In this document: positions 1 through 8,724 of the stretch, piece by piece
Layout of the letters: each line of letters opens with the position of its first letter
Numbering within the stretch: position 1 is the first letter of the stretch
DNA from: Stenomitos rutilans HA7619-LM2
GTDB taxonomy: Bacteria > Cyanobacteriota > Cyanobacteriia > Leptolyngbyales > Leptolyngbyaceae
NCBI GenBank assembly: GCA_019358945.1
Contig: JAHHIE010000046.1
Span: 1 to 51,727, forward strand
Reading direction: 5' to 3'
DNA: 51,727 nt
The notes under the pieces: generated by a model
Seen by the model: only the letters and a program-made list of their open reading frames with translations
What the model was told of the DNA's origin: nothing
Database searches by the model: none
Made by a program: the position numbers and the translations under genes

Positions 1-5
1 TTCAA

Positions 6-54
6 TTCTCCTGATAGCTCGAAAGCACATTCGCTTTCAGACAGGAGAATTTTT
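6..54 (+). terminator. Intrinsic terminator for a gene left of the window
   Basis: An outer arm TTCTCCTG (6-13) pairs with CAGGAGAA (42-49). An inner arm GAAAGC (21-26) pairs with GCTTTC (33-38). The stem is followed by five T residues (50-54). This is the form of a rho-independent terminator read on the + strand, so a rightward gene probably ends just outside the window. No coding sequence for it is visible here. Confidence 0.6.
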
Positions 55-73
55 CTGCTATTGCTGCACCCAG

Positions 74-436
74 TCAAACGTTTGAGAGTCTCCCCGGCAA
101 AGCCGGGGGCTTACCCGATTTAGTTAGCGGCTGCTTACCATTAGGATTTCCCGCAGCTCGACGAAGTGCAGATTCGTCAAATAAGAACCAAGCCTCCTGC
201 ATACGAACAGGAATAACGCAAACAACTGGTGGCACAAGTTTTGTTTGAGCGGCTTCCGACACAACACTGTGGATCTCTGCAACCCGCTTCTCAAGAAGTT
301 CTCTTTCGGCATCACGATGTACAAATAAATTTGACTTGCCTACTCCGTTAGTGCCCGCAACACAGGTAAAAGGTCCGAAACGGATATCGACATCAACAAG
401 GTTTTTGAAGCCGGAAACTTTCAACCGAGTGAGCAT
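74..436 (-). pseudogene. Decayed fusion of an AAA (RecF/SMC-like) ATPase start and a DUF4276-like fragment
   Basis: The 120-residue frame starts like an overcoming-lysogenization/RecF-like ATPase: residues 1-38 include a Walker A motif GTNGVGKSN. Straight after the Walker A it changes to a sequence resembling the middle of DUF4276/TOPRIM-like partner proteins (HRDAERE, then a stretch with EAWFLFDE). In intact loci these belong to two adjacent genes, so the frame looks like the product of an internal deletion that joined them, removing nearly all of the ATPase. The C-terminus runs into a GC-rich hairpin (92-108, arms CCCCGGC and GCCGGGG), which suggests a second truncation there. The ATPase cannot work without Walker B. 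An alternative is a short functional fusion, which I think unlikely. Family assignment is from memory of motifs. Confidence 0.6.
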
Positions 437-473
437 GATGTTTCTTTCGGGCTTAAAGCGAATACATACAACT

Positions 474-1346
474 TTACTGTCCCAAGTAGGCTTCTAGCAC
501 CTGGGCGTTGGTTTGAATTTCGGTGGGCGTACCAACAGCGAGGTTGCGTCCTTCGGCAAGTACCCAAACTCGATCGCACAGAGACATAATCACATCCATG
601 TTGTGCTCAATGATGAGAAAGGTGAGTCCCCCGCGGTTCCAGGCGAGGATGCGATCGCAAATCTGGTTAATCAAGGTGGGGTTCACGCCAGCGGCAGGTT
701 CATCCAGCAAAATCAGCTTGGGTTGGCTCATCAGCGCTCGTCCCATTTCCAACAATTTGCGCTGACCACCCGATAAGGCACCCGCGTATTCATGAGCCAT
801 ATGCACCAGCCCGATCGACTCCAGGATAGTCATGGCACGATCGCGCTGCTCACGTTCTTCCGCCGCAATTTGCTTCTGCTTAAACCAGGTGAGCCAAAAA
901 TTTTCGCCCGTTTGATGTTGGGTTGCCAGCAACATGTTTTCCAGCACAGACAGGCGGGAAAGAACGCGTGCCACTTGAAAGGTGCGGATCATGCCTTGTT
1001 GAGCAATCTGGTGCGATTGCAGTTGGTGAATGGGTTCGCCATCAAACAGCACCCGTCCTCGATCGGCGTGGATGAAGTTGGCAAGCAGGTTAAATAGTGT
1101 TGTTTTACCAGCACCATTGGGGCCAATGAGTCCTGTAATGCTGCCTTTAGCCACATCGATCGACACCTCATCGACCGCTACCAGTCCGCCAAAACTTTTG
1201 ATCAACCCACTCGCAGCCAGCAGTGGCAGTTGCAGCTTAGCAGGACGATCGATCTCCTCCACATCCGCCAAAATATCGGCCAGATCTTCGCTGTCAGGAT
1301 GGGTGACGTGGTCTAGAGGGTCTACGGCATGGGATTCATCGACCAA
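474..1346 (-). CDS. livG: Branched-chain/neutral amino acid ABC transporter, ATP-binding protein (LivG/NatA type)
   Basis: Cytoplasmic ATPase that would power uptake of neutral or branched-chain amino acids. It has Walker A GPNGAGKTT, the LivG-type Q-loop region (MIRTFQVARV), signature LSGGQRK, Walker B LILLDEP, the A-G-V-N-P segment typical of LivG, and the switch His in IIEHNMD. The N-terminus carries about 40 extra acidic residues before the usual LivG start. The frame opens with TTG and has no in-frame ATG ahead of the ABC fold, so the start is uncertain. It overlaps the end of the upstream permease gene by 11 bases, which points to coupled translation. The periplasmic binding protein, second permease and second ATPase are not in the window, as is common for scattered cyanobacterial N-I (Nat) systems. 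Confidence 0.88.
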   Translation of the reverse strand: MVDESHAVDPLDHVTHPDSEDLADILADVEEIDRPAKLQLPLLAASGLIKSFGGLVAVDEVSIDVAKGSITGLIGPNGAGKTTLFNLLANFIHADRGRVLFDGEPIHQLQSHQIAQQGMIRTFQVARVLSRLSVLENMLLATQHQTGENFWLTWFKQKQIAAEEREQRDRAMTILESIGLVHMAHEYAGALSGGQRKLLEMGRALMSQPKLILLDEPAAGVNPTLINQICDRILAWNRGGLTFLIIEHNMDVIMSLCDRVWVLAEGRNLAVGTPTEIQTNAQVLEAYLGQ

Positions 1347-2526
1347 GAGACAGTTCCTCCTTTTTGCCTAAAATGCCTTGCGGACGTGCCATCATCAGCA
1401 CAATCAGCAGCAGGCCGATAATCATAATCCGAAAGGCACCCGCTCTGCCCTCGTCGAGCTGCGGCGGAATGATTGGGACGATCGCGTGGAGTGCAGGCGC
1501 GATCGCAGGCAGCAAAAACCGTGTGACCGAGTTGTACGCCCAAAAAATCGCGGCTCCTAGCAGGGTGCCAGCGTTATTGCCAGCCCCGCCCAGCACGACG
1601 ATCGTCCAGGCTTGAAAGGTAATTAAGGGAATGAACGCATCGGGATTAATAAAGCTCAACTGCCAGGCGTAGAATCCCCCCGCAATGCCCGCGATCGCGC
1701 CACCCAACATCAGCGATTGCAGCTTATACCAGAAGACGTTTTTACCAAGCGCTTTCGCCACATCTTCATCTTCACGAATGGCCTTTAAGACTCTACCCCA
1801 GGGCGATCGTACCAGCGCCTCCAACCGCCAGTAGACCAGCGCCAGCACCGTCACCAGCACCAGCATTAGTCCCGCTTTATAAGAATAGTTGTAAAGAGAA
1901 ACGGCACCAGCCCAGTAGAGCAGCAGCCCCAAAAGGGCAGACGCAATCCCCAGGGTTAGTTTACCGATTTGCCCTGGTTGGGTGCCCTCACGAGTGTCCT
2001 GTTGCCCAAGACGATCGATCCGCTTCCACGTCCAGCGCCACAATTGCCAGCCAGCCAACGCAAAAATGACCGTCCAGATGCCAATCATGCCAATTTTGCT
2101 GATCAACGTTGGTCGGGTTAGAGTCTCCAGTGGTAGAGGATAGCTGTAAAGGCCGCGTGCACCCTGCGTCAGCCATTCCTCGTTGAGGGCAACCAGGCGA
2201 ATGACCTCCGATACGCCGATGGTAACGATCGCCAAATAATCTTCCCGCAACCGCAGTGTGGAGAGTCCAATCAGCAAGCCCAAACTAGCCGACAGTAAAG
2301 CTCCAACCAATACTGCCACTATGAGCGGCACGCCCTTCAGACTCAACAGCACCGTCGCATAGGCCCCTACCGTCATAAAGGCAATGTGCCCAAAATTAAT
2401 CAGCCCGGTGAAGCCCCACTGCAAATTTAAGCCCAGACTAAACAGGGCAAAGGTTCCCGTGAAAATGATGAGTGAAACCAGATAACCGGGTGTAAAAAAC
2501 AGCAGAATGCCGCTGAAATCGAGCAT
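1336..2526 (-). CDS. livM: Branched-chain/neutral amino acid ABC transporter permease (LivM/NatC type)
   Basis: Inner-membrane permease of about 397 residues with eight or more hydrophobic segments. The LivM hallmark is the stretch around residues 30-55 (GLNLQWGFTGLINFGHIAF). The cytoplasmic loop that contacts the ATPase (GRVLKAIREDEDVAKALGKN) is present, and so is the conserved VVLGGAGNNAGTLLGA segment near residue 315. The ATG at 2526 is preferred over an in-frame GTG two codons upstream. A roughly 60-residue insertion around residues 145-205 (containing DRLGQQDTREG) separates the usual LivM transmembrane pairs and is typical of longer cyanobacterial forms. It is the first gene of a two-gene unit with LivG, which overlaps its 3' end. 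Confidence 0.88.
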   Translation of the reverse strand: MLDFSGILLFFTPGYLVSLIIFTGTFALFSLGLNLQWGFTGLINFGHIAFMTVGAYATVLLSLKGVPLIVAVLVGALLSASLGLLIGLSTLRLREDYLAIVTIGVSEVIRLVALNEEWLTQGARGLYSYPLPLETLTRPTLISKIGMIGIWTVIFALAGWQLWRWTWKRIDRLGQQDTREGTQPGQIGKLTLGIASALLGLLLYWAGAVSLYNYSYKAGLMLVLVTVLALVYWRLEALVRSPWGRVLKAIREDEDVAKALGKNVFWYKLQSLMLGGAIAGIAGGFYAWQLSFINPDAFIPLITFQAWTIVVLGGAGNNAGTLLGAAIFWAYNSVTRFLLPAIAPALHAIVPIIPPQLDEGRAGAFRIMIIGLLLIVLMMARPQGILGKKEELSLGR

Positions 2527-2616
2527 AAGCACTGTGATTAAAGGACAAGTCGATCGTCATCCTACCAGGCAAGTTGAACCGATAGCGACACATTTTATAC
2601 GAGCAGCAGGGGGTGG

Positions 2617-2701
2617 GAGTGGGGAGTAGGGAGTAGGGAAAATTTAAAATACACCTCTCTCCTCTCTCTTCCAACTCAAAACTCATAACTCATAACTTTT
2701 T
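2617..2701. repeat. Low-complexity dispersed repeat, copy 1
   Basis: G-rich (GGAGTAGGGAGTAGGG) then C/T-rich and A-rich tracts (CTCTCTCCTCTCTCTTCC, AACTCATAACTCATAAC). The reverse complement closely matches 7693-7776, including the segment TTTTGAGTTGGAAGAGAGAG and the following AATTTTCCCTACTCC. This is a short intergenic dispersed repeat, not a gene. It lies between the divergent livM and pgi. Confidence 0.75.
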
Positions 2702-2807
2702 CACCCCTCATCCCTCCCTTTGTTATTTCTTTCCAAAACCTAACACTCCTGGTCTCATGCCCGGATACACTGAGCAGTGACGAACGTTAAGAGGCGTGAA
2801 CCCTGCT

Positions 2808-4394
2808 ATGGATGCTGCTGCACTCTGGCAACGTTACCAAGACTGGCTTTATTATCACGAAGGTTTAGGACTGTATGTGGATGTCAGCCGGATGCGGTTT
2901 GACGATGCCTTTGTGGCGACCATGCAGCCCAAGTTTGAGCAAGCTTTCAAAGACATGGCGGCATTGGAAGGAGGCGCGATCGCCAACCCAGATGAAAACC
3001 GGATGGTGGGGCACTACTGGCTGCGTGACCCTGATCTGGCACCCACACCAGCCCTCAAGCAGGAAATCAGCGAGGCGCTCGATCAGCTAGAAGCCTTTGC
3101 CAGCAAAATTCATGCGGGTGAGCTTCGACCACCCCAGGCGACGAAATTCACGGATATTCTCTCGATCGGCATTGGCGGATCGGCATTGGGGCCAGAATTT
3201 GTTGCCGCCGCGCTCGCACCTGTCGCTCCACCGCTGGCGATTCACTTTTTTGACAACACTGATCCAGATGGCTTTGACCATGTCTTTGCTCAGTTGGGCG
3301 ATCGGCTCAACAGCACCCTGGTGGTGGTGATCACCAAATCTGGCGGCACACCCGAAACCCGCAACGGCATGATCGAGGCCAAAAAAGCCTTTGCCGACAA
3401 GGGCCTGGATTTTGCCCGACAAGCCGTTGCCATCACCATGCCCGATAGCAAGATGGATCAATTGGCGCGATCTGAAGGTTGGCTGGCAACCTTTCCCATG
3501 TTTGACTGGGTGGGTGGGCGCACCTCAGAACTATCGGCGGTGGGACTACTCGACGCGGTACTGCAAGGCATCGACATCCGCAGCATGCTGGCAGGTGCCA
3601 AAGAGATGGACGCGGCTACTCGCGCTCCTCAGTTGAAGACAAATCCGGCGGCGTTGCTGGCCCTAGCCTGGTATTTTGCAGGCAACGGCAAGGGCGAAAA
3701 AGATATGGTGGTGCTGCCCTACAAAGACAGCCTGCTGCTCTTTAGCCGCTACCTTCAGCAGTTAGTCATGGAGTCGTTAGGCAAAGAAACCGATCTGGAC
3801 GGCAAGACAGTCTATCAAGGCATCGCTGTTTACGGCAATAAAGGCTCAACCGACCAACACGCCTACGTTCAGCAATTGCGCGAAGGCGTACCAAACTTCT
3901 TTTTGACCTTTATTGAAGTGCTGAAAGATCGGGACAGCTCCTCGGCTGAAGTCGAACCTGGCGTGACGGCTGGAGATTATCTCTCTGGGCTACTCCAGGG
4001 CACGCGGCAGGCACTTTATGAAAATCAACGCGATTCCATCACCGTCACCCTGCCTGAAGTGACCCCAAGGCACATCGGAGCCTTAATCGCGCTCTATGAA
4101 AGGGCGGTAGGGTTCTATGGTTTTCTGGTCAACATCAACGCCTACCATCAACCAGGTGTCGAAGCAGGTAAGAAGGCTGCTGCCGCTATTTTAGATCTGC
4201 AAACGAAAGTCGTTGACGCATTGAAGCAGGAAGGTACAGCGCTGTCTCTCACAGCTTTAGCTGAAACCGTTGGTGCACCTGATCAAGCTGAGACGATTTA
4301 CAAGATAGTACGACACTTGTCTGCGAATCAGCGTGGTGTTTTGCTGGAAGGCAATTCAGGTGATCTCTCTAGCGTGAAGGCAAGGTTGGAATAA
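2808..4394 (+). CDS. pgi: Glucose-6-phosphate isomerase
   Basis: Interconverts glucose 6-phosphate and fructose 6-phosphate in glycolysis, gluconeogenesis and the reductive and oxidative pentose phosphate cycles. The protein of about 528 residues shows the phosphate-binding segment [12 protein letters not shown], the sugar isomerase (SIS) segment [15 protein letters not shown] and the [13 protein letters not shown] signature. Length and sequence fit the cyanobacterial PGI type. The frame can open at a GTG at 2796, but the purine-rich AAGAGG (2789-2794) sits only one base from it. The ATG at 2808 gives the N-terminus usual in cyanobacteria ([19 protein letters not shown]), though its spacing to AAGAGG is long (13 bases). 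It is divergent from the amino acid transporter genes. Confidence 0.95.
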   Translation: MDAAALWQRYQDWLYYHEGLGLYVDVSRMRFDDAFVATMQPKFEQAFKDMAALEGGAIANPDENRMVGHYWLRDPDLAPTPALKQEISEALDQLEAFASKIHAGELRPPQATKFTDILSIGIGGSALGPEFVAAALAPVAPPLAIHFFDNTDPDGFDHVFAQLGDRLNSTLVVVITKSGGTPETRNGMIEAKKAFADKGLDFARQAVAITMPDSKMDQLARSEGWLATFPMFDWVGGRTSELSAVGLLDAVLQGIDIRSMLAGAKEMDAATRAPQLKTNPAALLALAWYFAGNGKGEKDMVVLPYKDSLLLFSRYLQQLVMESLGKETDLDGKTVYQGIAVYGNKGSTDQHAYVQQLREGVPNFFLTFIEVLKDRDSSSAEVEPGVTAGDYLSGLLQGTRQALYENQRDSITVTLPEVTPRHIGALIALYERAVGFYGFLVNINAYHQPGVEAGKKAAAAILDLQTKVVDALKQEGTALSLTALAETVGAPDQAETIYKIVRHLSANQRGVLLEGNSGDLSSVKARLE

Positions 4395-4761
4395 CCTAGT
4401 AGTCTGTCAGGAATGAAAGAGGGGAGTGGCAGTGGATGGGTGAATGAGTTGGCGGGAACGATTACCCATTCACAACACTGCTTACAGTCAGGGGATCCCC
4501 TATGAGTAGATGGGTGGATGCGTTGTCGGCAACTTATCCACTCATTTACCCCTCTACCCCTCCACTTAAAGCTGACACTCCACTCACTGCAAGGGCAGAA
4601 CCATTAGGCAATTGCCCCCAAAGGCAACCCCACTATGGACGATCGCTCCGCACTGATCCACAGAACCTTTGAAAGCCGCTATATTTTAACTTTGACCCCG
4701 CAACTCTTTAATTTTTTAAAATCGCTCATCACAAGGCTTAGACAACGCTAGCAGCTTCTGT
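4395..4761. other. Intergenic region with imperfect low-complexity repeats
   Basis: No gene is seen. The stretch 4420-4570 has repeated short words (GTGGATGGGTGAATGAG, then GTAGATGGGTGGATG, and their complements CCCATTCAC and CCACTCATTTACCC). These give several imperfect inverted and direct repeats. It resembles the other simple repeats in this window. The part near 4680-4760 should hold the promoter of the response regulator gene, but no clear -35/-10 pair was recognised. Confidence 0.5.
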
Positions 4762-5478
4762 ATGCCTCTCACAATCCTTGTTGCTGATGATGACTTGGGA
4801 ACGCGGCTGTCGATCGGGGATTACCTGAAAGCGATCGGCTACCTGGTTGTCTCGGCTGAAAACGGTCAGGAAGCGCTCAAGCGGGTGGAAGAATATCAGC
4901 CGCATCTTGTGATCACCGACATCACCATGCCGCAGATGGACGGCTACGAGTTGGTCAGTCGCATTCGCCAACACCCTAACTTACGGCTGTTGCCTGTTGT
5001 GTTTCTTACAGCGCGTAATGATACCCAAGAGCGCATTCGAGGTTACCAGGCAGGCTGCGATGTCTACCTATCTAAACCCTTTGAGCTGCAAGAGTTAGGG
5101 GCAGTGGTGCGAAATCTGCTGGAACGGCTGCAAATTCTTGAACGGGAGTGGCGCTTTGCCAGAGGTGATGCCAGTCGTTTCAATGATGCGAACCAGACAG
5201 AACCCGTGCGATCGCCATTAACCGCTAGTGAAGACAAGCAGGCAGCAGCACAAAACGCGGCTGTAGCCGTCGCAGTGGCGGCACTTAACCTGACCCAGCG
5301 CGAACGCGAAGTGCTAAAAGTGCTCTCAGACGGACACTCAAATGTCCAAATTGGCGAACATCTGCACCTCAGCCCCCGTACCGTCGAAAAATATGTGAGT
5401 AGCCTGCTCCGCAAAACAGATACCAACAATCGAGCCGAACTCGTCCGCTTTGCGATGGAGCATCACTTGGTGAAATGA
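4762..5478 (+). CDS. rre1: NarL/LuxR-family response regulator, Rre1/Ycf29 type
   Basis: Cytoplasmic DNA-binding response regulator of 238 residues. The receiver domain is at about 4-120: acidic pocket ADDD near residues 8-10, probable phospho-Asp in the DITMPQMDGYE segment (D53), Thr of FLTARN (about 83), and Lys of LSKPFEL (about 105). A linker rich in Ala and Gln follows, then a LuxR-type helix-turn-helix at about 172-235 (TQREREVL, LSPRTVEKYVSSLLRKT). The C-terminal TDTNNRAELVRFAMEHHLV matches the Ycf29/Rre1 group known from cyanobacteria and red algal plastids. In those organisms Rre1 is a partner of Hik2 and Hik34 in redox and stress responses. A Hik2-like kinase is encoded at 26761-28299. 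It is monocistronic and convergent with the protease gene. The family is certain; the orthology is likely. Confidence 0.85.
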   Translation: MPLTILVADDDLGTRLSIGDYLKAIGYLVVSAENGQEALKRVEEYQPHLVITDITMPQMDGYELVSRIRQHPNLRLLPVVFLTARNDTQERIRGYQAGCDVYLSKPFELQELGAVVRNLLERLQILEREWRFARGDASRFNDANQTEPVRSPLTASEDKQAAAQNAAVAVAVAALNLTQREREVLKVLSDGHSNVQIGEHLHLSPRTVEKYVSSLLRKTDTNNRAELVRFAMEHHLVK

Positions 5479-5483
5479 ATGCT

Positions 5484-5519
5484 GTCAGCAGGGACGTGAC
5501 ATGTCACGTCCTTACTGAC
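5484..5519. terminator. Perfect palindrome between convergent genes, likely bidirectional terminator or dispersed repeat
   Basis: The 20-base palindrome at 5492-5511 (GGACGTGACA and its complement) is flanked by outer arms GTCAG (5484-5488) and CTGAC (5515-5519). It lies five bases after the response regulator stop and nine bases before the protease stop on the other strand. There is no T tract. It resembles the dispersed palindromes with an AGACGT...ACGTCT core seen in many cyanobacteria, and a degraded relative appears near 42160. Confidence 0.6.
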
Positions 5520-5528
5520 GAAACGACC

Positions 5529-7646
5529 TCAAACGCCCAGCGTCAACGACCAGTTATTCAGCGTTCCTGTGTCGCCCTCGGCAGCATCAACTACACGCAG
5601 TTTCCAGCTTCCTTGCGCGGATTGATTGAGGAAGCGTCTAAGTAAGGTGGTGGTTTGCAGGGTGTACGTGGTCTGTAAGCGAGTGCTGCGTCCCAGGTTG
5701 CGGCTCTGGAGCAACACGGTTTGATTTGCAGGAGAGGTCAGGCTGATTTGCAGATCACCAAGAAAACTGTGGTCGATCGTCACACTCACTTGAAGTGATC
5801 GCACAGTGCCAGCATCCGTAATTTGAATCGTGCTGGTTGCCCCCTGAGGGTTATTGTCAGGGATGGGGAGACTCGTCGTACTCTGTTGCTGAATCTGGCG
5901 AGAGGGCGCGATCGCGGTCATCGCCTGTCGTTGAACAGCCGCCTGCACAGCTTTGGCTGCATTTACCTTGCCATAGCCAAACCAATCACTCCGTCCGCCT
6001 GCCTCGTAGGTGCCTTTGCGAAAGCCAAACTGGGGATCAGGACTGGGATCCACAATTTTGTCTGCCGTTTGCTGGAGGAGTTGCTTGACCTCTGCTGCCG
6101 TCAAGTCAGGGTTGGCGGAAAGCACCAGCGCGGCCACTCCTGCCACTAAAGGACACGCGCTGGATGTTCCACCAAAGTCGATCGCAATATTATCCGCAGA
6201 GTAGCCTGCTGCACCCACGCGATCGGTTGTCACAATGCCCAACCCTGGCAGCGCACCTGTTACTTGAGGTGGCGTAAACACGTACCCCGTATCCTGAAGC
6301 CCAATACCCGGTGGCGCGTTGTTGCTGGGCGCACAGACTGAAACTTCTGCTCCCCAATTGCTATAAGCCGCTTTTTTATTAAGACTGGTAGACGCTGCAA
6401 CGGTAATGACATCTGGATGGACTGTAAAGCCCCCTAGCCAAGAGGTTGGACCACTCAGCACGTTGTTAGGCCAGCCGCGTTCATCAACTGTGCCATTGGT
6501 AGGGCGGTTTGCATTGCCAGCAGCGAAGACTATCACACAACCCTTGCCGTTGCGTCCCGCGGTAGCAGCCTGCGTCAGCGCGGCCCGTTGGCGCAAGGAA
6601 AGCGGAAAATACACAGAGGCTGGCCCCCAGCTACAGGAAATGACCGCTGCACCTTTCGTAACGGCCCAACCAAACAAATCCTCGATCGTCTGATCATCCA
6701 AAAAGCCTGTAGTGCGAATGGGCATGAGGGCACAACCAGGAGCCACGCCGATCGCGCCTACCCCGTTCTCTTCGGCAGTGGCAACCCCTGCACAAGAGGT
6801 GCCATGATTATCATCTGGATCGCCCGGTAACGGCAAAAAATCATTCTCTTTAAAGTCGCGGGGGGCAACAATTTTGCCAATGCCCTGAAAATCTGGATGC
6901 GTTAAATCGACCGAATCATCCATGATGGCGATCGTCACCGAGCGAATACCCCGCGTCAGATCCCACGCTTGCTCAGCCGAAACGTGAGAATTGAGTGCTA
7001 GATTCGGGCCGCCGTTGTGATTCAGATGCCATTGTTTGGGATAGATCGGGTCACGGGGACGATAGTGAGGTTGGGTACGTACAACAATATTTGGTTCAGC
7101 CGTCAGCACCTCCGATCGCTGCATCAAGCGATTCGCAATTTTGAGCGGATTTTCTTGTGCGCTGGCCGTCGTCGCGAACACAAACGTATTGGGTACACCT
7201 GTAAGCGGCTTGACCTGCTGTAGCCCCATTGAGGCAGTGATTTCAGCGATCGTCTCTGCCGTCACCGCAGGCGCAAACTGAATCGTAATCTGATCAGTCA
7301 AATAAATCCGCGAGCCTGGATCATCCTTCAGTTGATACACATGACTGGCATAATTGACCTCGTTGGCCTCCCGCATTTGCTGCATCACCGCGTCACGCTG
7401 CGCTGGATCAACTACAATTTCGGTGAGTTTGGCAGGTGAACGTTCCGTACTGAGAGTTGCAGGCAAAGGATTGACCAATTGCGCGATCGCGGCTTTATCT
7501 GTTGCATTCACCGTAAAGCGATCGTCTACCTTTTCAAGCAACAGCTCTTCACCACCACGCTGCAACACCTTACTGATGCTTGACTCAGGCATCCCCGCGC
7601 CCTGAAATCCCGGTTGCGTCGCACTGGTTGGCGTTTGGTCAGTCAT
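5529..7646 (-). CDS. Subtilisin-like (S8) serine protease with C-terminal P domain, PrcA-like
   Basis: Serine protease of 705 residues. The catalytic triad is visible: Asp243 (IMDDSVD), His281 (DNHGTSCAG) and Ser495 (GGTSSACP), with the oxyanion Asn378 (AAGNAN). The first 200 residues form a long N-terminal part with a fervidolysin-like propeptide segment (LTAEPNIV near 181). After the protease domain comes a proprotein-convertase P (homo B) domain at about 600-705 (HSFLGDLQISLTSP, GSWKLRVVD, LNNWSLTL). This layout fits the calcium-dependent proteases of filamentous cyanobacteria (PrcA), a name I give as a resemblance only. No signal peptide is visible, so it is either cytoplasmic or exported by another route. 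It is a single gene, convergent with the response regulator gene. Confidence 0.9.
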   Translation of the reverse strand: MTDQTPTSATQPGFQGAGMPESSISKVLQRGGEELLLEKVDDRFTVNATDKAAIAQLVNPLPATLSTERSPAKLTEIVVDPAQRDAVMQQMREANEVNYASHVYQLKDDPGSRIYLTDQITIQFAPAVTAETIAEITASMGLQQVKPLTGVPNTFVFATTASAQENPLKIANRLMQRSEVLTAEPNIVVRTQPHYRPRDPIYPKQWHLNHNGGPNLALNSHVSAEQAWDLTRGIRSVTIAIMDDSVDLTHPDFQGIGKIVAPRDFKENDFLPLPGDPDDNHGTSCAGVATAEENGVGAIGVAPGCALMPIRTTGFLDDQTIEDLFGWAVTKGAAVISCSWGPASVYFPLSLRQRAALTQAATAGRNGKGCVIVFAAGNANRPTNGTVDERGWPNNVLSGPTSWLGGFTVHPDVITVAASTSLNKKAAYSNWGAEVSVCAPSNNAPPGIGLQDTGYVFTPPQVTGALPGLGIVTTDRVGAAGYSADNIAIDFGGTSSACPLVAGVAALVLSANPDLTAAEVKQLLQQTADKIVDPSPDPQFGFRKGTYEAGGRSDWFGYGKVNAAKAVQAAVQRQAMTAIAPSRQIQQQSTTSLPIPDNNPQGATSTIQITDAGTVRSLQVSVTIDHSFLGDLQISLTSPANQTVLLQSRNLGRSTRLQTTYTLQTTTLLRRFLNQSAQGSWKLRVVDAAEGDTGTLNNWSLTLGV

Positions 7647-7692
7647 CGAAACACCTCATTGAGAAGAAGGGAATGGGGAGTGAGGAGCGAGA

Positions 7693-7833
7693 AGTTTTGA
7701 GTTTTGAGTGACGAGTTTTGAGTTGGAAGAGAGAGGTGAGAGGTGTAAGAGTTTTGAATTTTCCCTACTCCCCACTCTCTCTGCTTCCCCTGCCCCCTCT
7801 GCCTCCCCTGCCCCCTCTGCCTTCTGTCCACCC
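7693..7833. repeat. Low-complexity dispersed repeat, copy 2, with CCCCTGCC tandem repeat
   Basis: 7693-7776 matches the reverse complement of 2617-2701 closely (TTTTGAGTTGGAAGAGAGAG followed by AATTTTCCCTACTCCCC). The following 7777-7833 is a tandem run of CCCCTGCCCCCTCTGCCT-like words. Together they fill most of the space between the protease start and the next gene. Confidence 0.75.
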
Positions 7834-7944
7834 GTCGCCCAACACTACTCAAGCGTAGAGTCACTCCGCAATGGTAATATACCTTCAGTTTTGGTAGAGT
7901 TGTGTTTCTTCTGTTTTCTGCAATTTTAAAGCTAGAGCTGTCTC

Positions 7945-8559
7945 ATGGAATCCTTTGGAACTCTTCGTCTCCTCCGCACCGCAGGGATTGTTTCCCTGTC
8001 ACTCCTGACGGCTTCTGTGCTGCTGAAGCCTGCAAATGGTTTTGCTCAAACCTTGCCAGCAAGCCCCAACCGGGCACAACCGATCGACCCCAACGATCCA
8101 AACGTTCTGAAACCCACTGACCAGGATGCAGGGCTGCTCAGCCAGCAGGGCGGCAAGCGCTTGATGGACGAAGCCGATAAGGCCGTCTCTGCCCAGAATT
8201 ACCCAACAGCGATTAAGAAGCTTCAAGAAGCGCGTCAAGTGTTCAACCAGTTGTCTAACTTCTATCAAGACCTGGCAGGCAGTTTCTCTGGTATTGATAA
8301 CCGCATCGCTGATACCCAACGGCGCAAGGCGCTCGAAGCGGCGGAAATGCGTGACCAGGCGACTTATCAATTGGCACTGGTGCATCGTGCCCAGAATCAG
8401 TCTGAACTCGCCGTGCCGCTACTGGTGCAAATTATCCGAAGCCAACAGCCCACTCGAAGCTTAGGACAAAAAGCCTATCAGCAGTTGCTTGAGCTAGGCT
8501 TTGTGGATGCGCCGTATCCTCGTCCACGCGCAGATGCACCCAGTGCAGCACCTCGCTAA
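7945..8559 (+). CDS. Exported helical protein of unknown function
   Basis: A 204-residue protein with an N-terminal signal peptide: a basic start (RLLR), a hydrophobic core at about 12-28, and a likely cleavage near residues 32-35 (ANGFAQ). The mature part has a Pro- and Asp-rich stretch (about 38-62). It continues with long amphipathic helices that resemble TPR-like repeats: 75-100 contains DKAVSAQNYPTAIKKLQEAR, and 140-175 contains YQLALVHRAQNQSELAVPLL. The end is Pro/Ala-rich. I recognise the general form of conserved cyanobacterial periplasmic proteins but know no function. It stands alone ahead of bolA. Confidence 0.75.
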   Translation: MESFGTLRLLRTAGIVSLSLLTASVLLKPANGFAQTLPASPNRAQPIDPNDPNVLKPTDQDAGLLSQQGGKRLMDEADKAVSAQNYPTAIKKLQEARQVFNQLSNFYQDLAGSFSGIDNRIADTQRRKALEAAEMRDQATYQLALVHRAQNQSELAVPLLVQIIRSQQPTRSLGQKAYQQLLELGFVDAPYPRPRADAPSAAPR

Positions 8560-8724
8560 AAGGGATGTTTGCCCTTTCCTGAAAGTAGCGCTACCGAGCA
8601 TGAGCGTTGGGATGGGTGGCAGGCGATCGCGCCCGTGAGCCTCGGTCAATAGAGTCATGAGGCTCTGGTTGAAGCTGAACGCTAAACTAGAGTGAGGAAC
8701 GTAAGCAGTGATCAAGGAGCGCCC

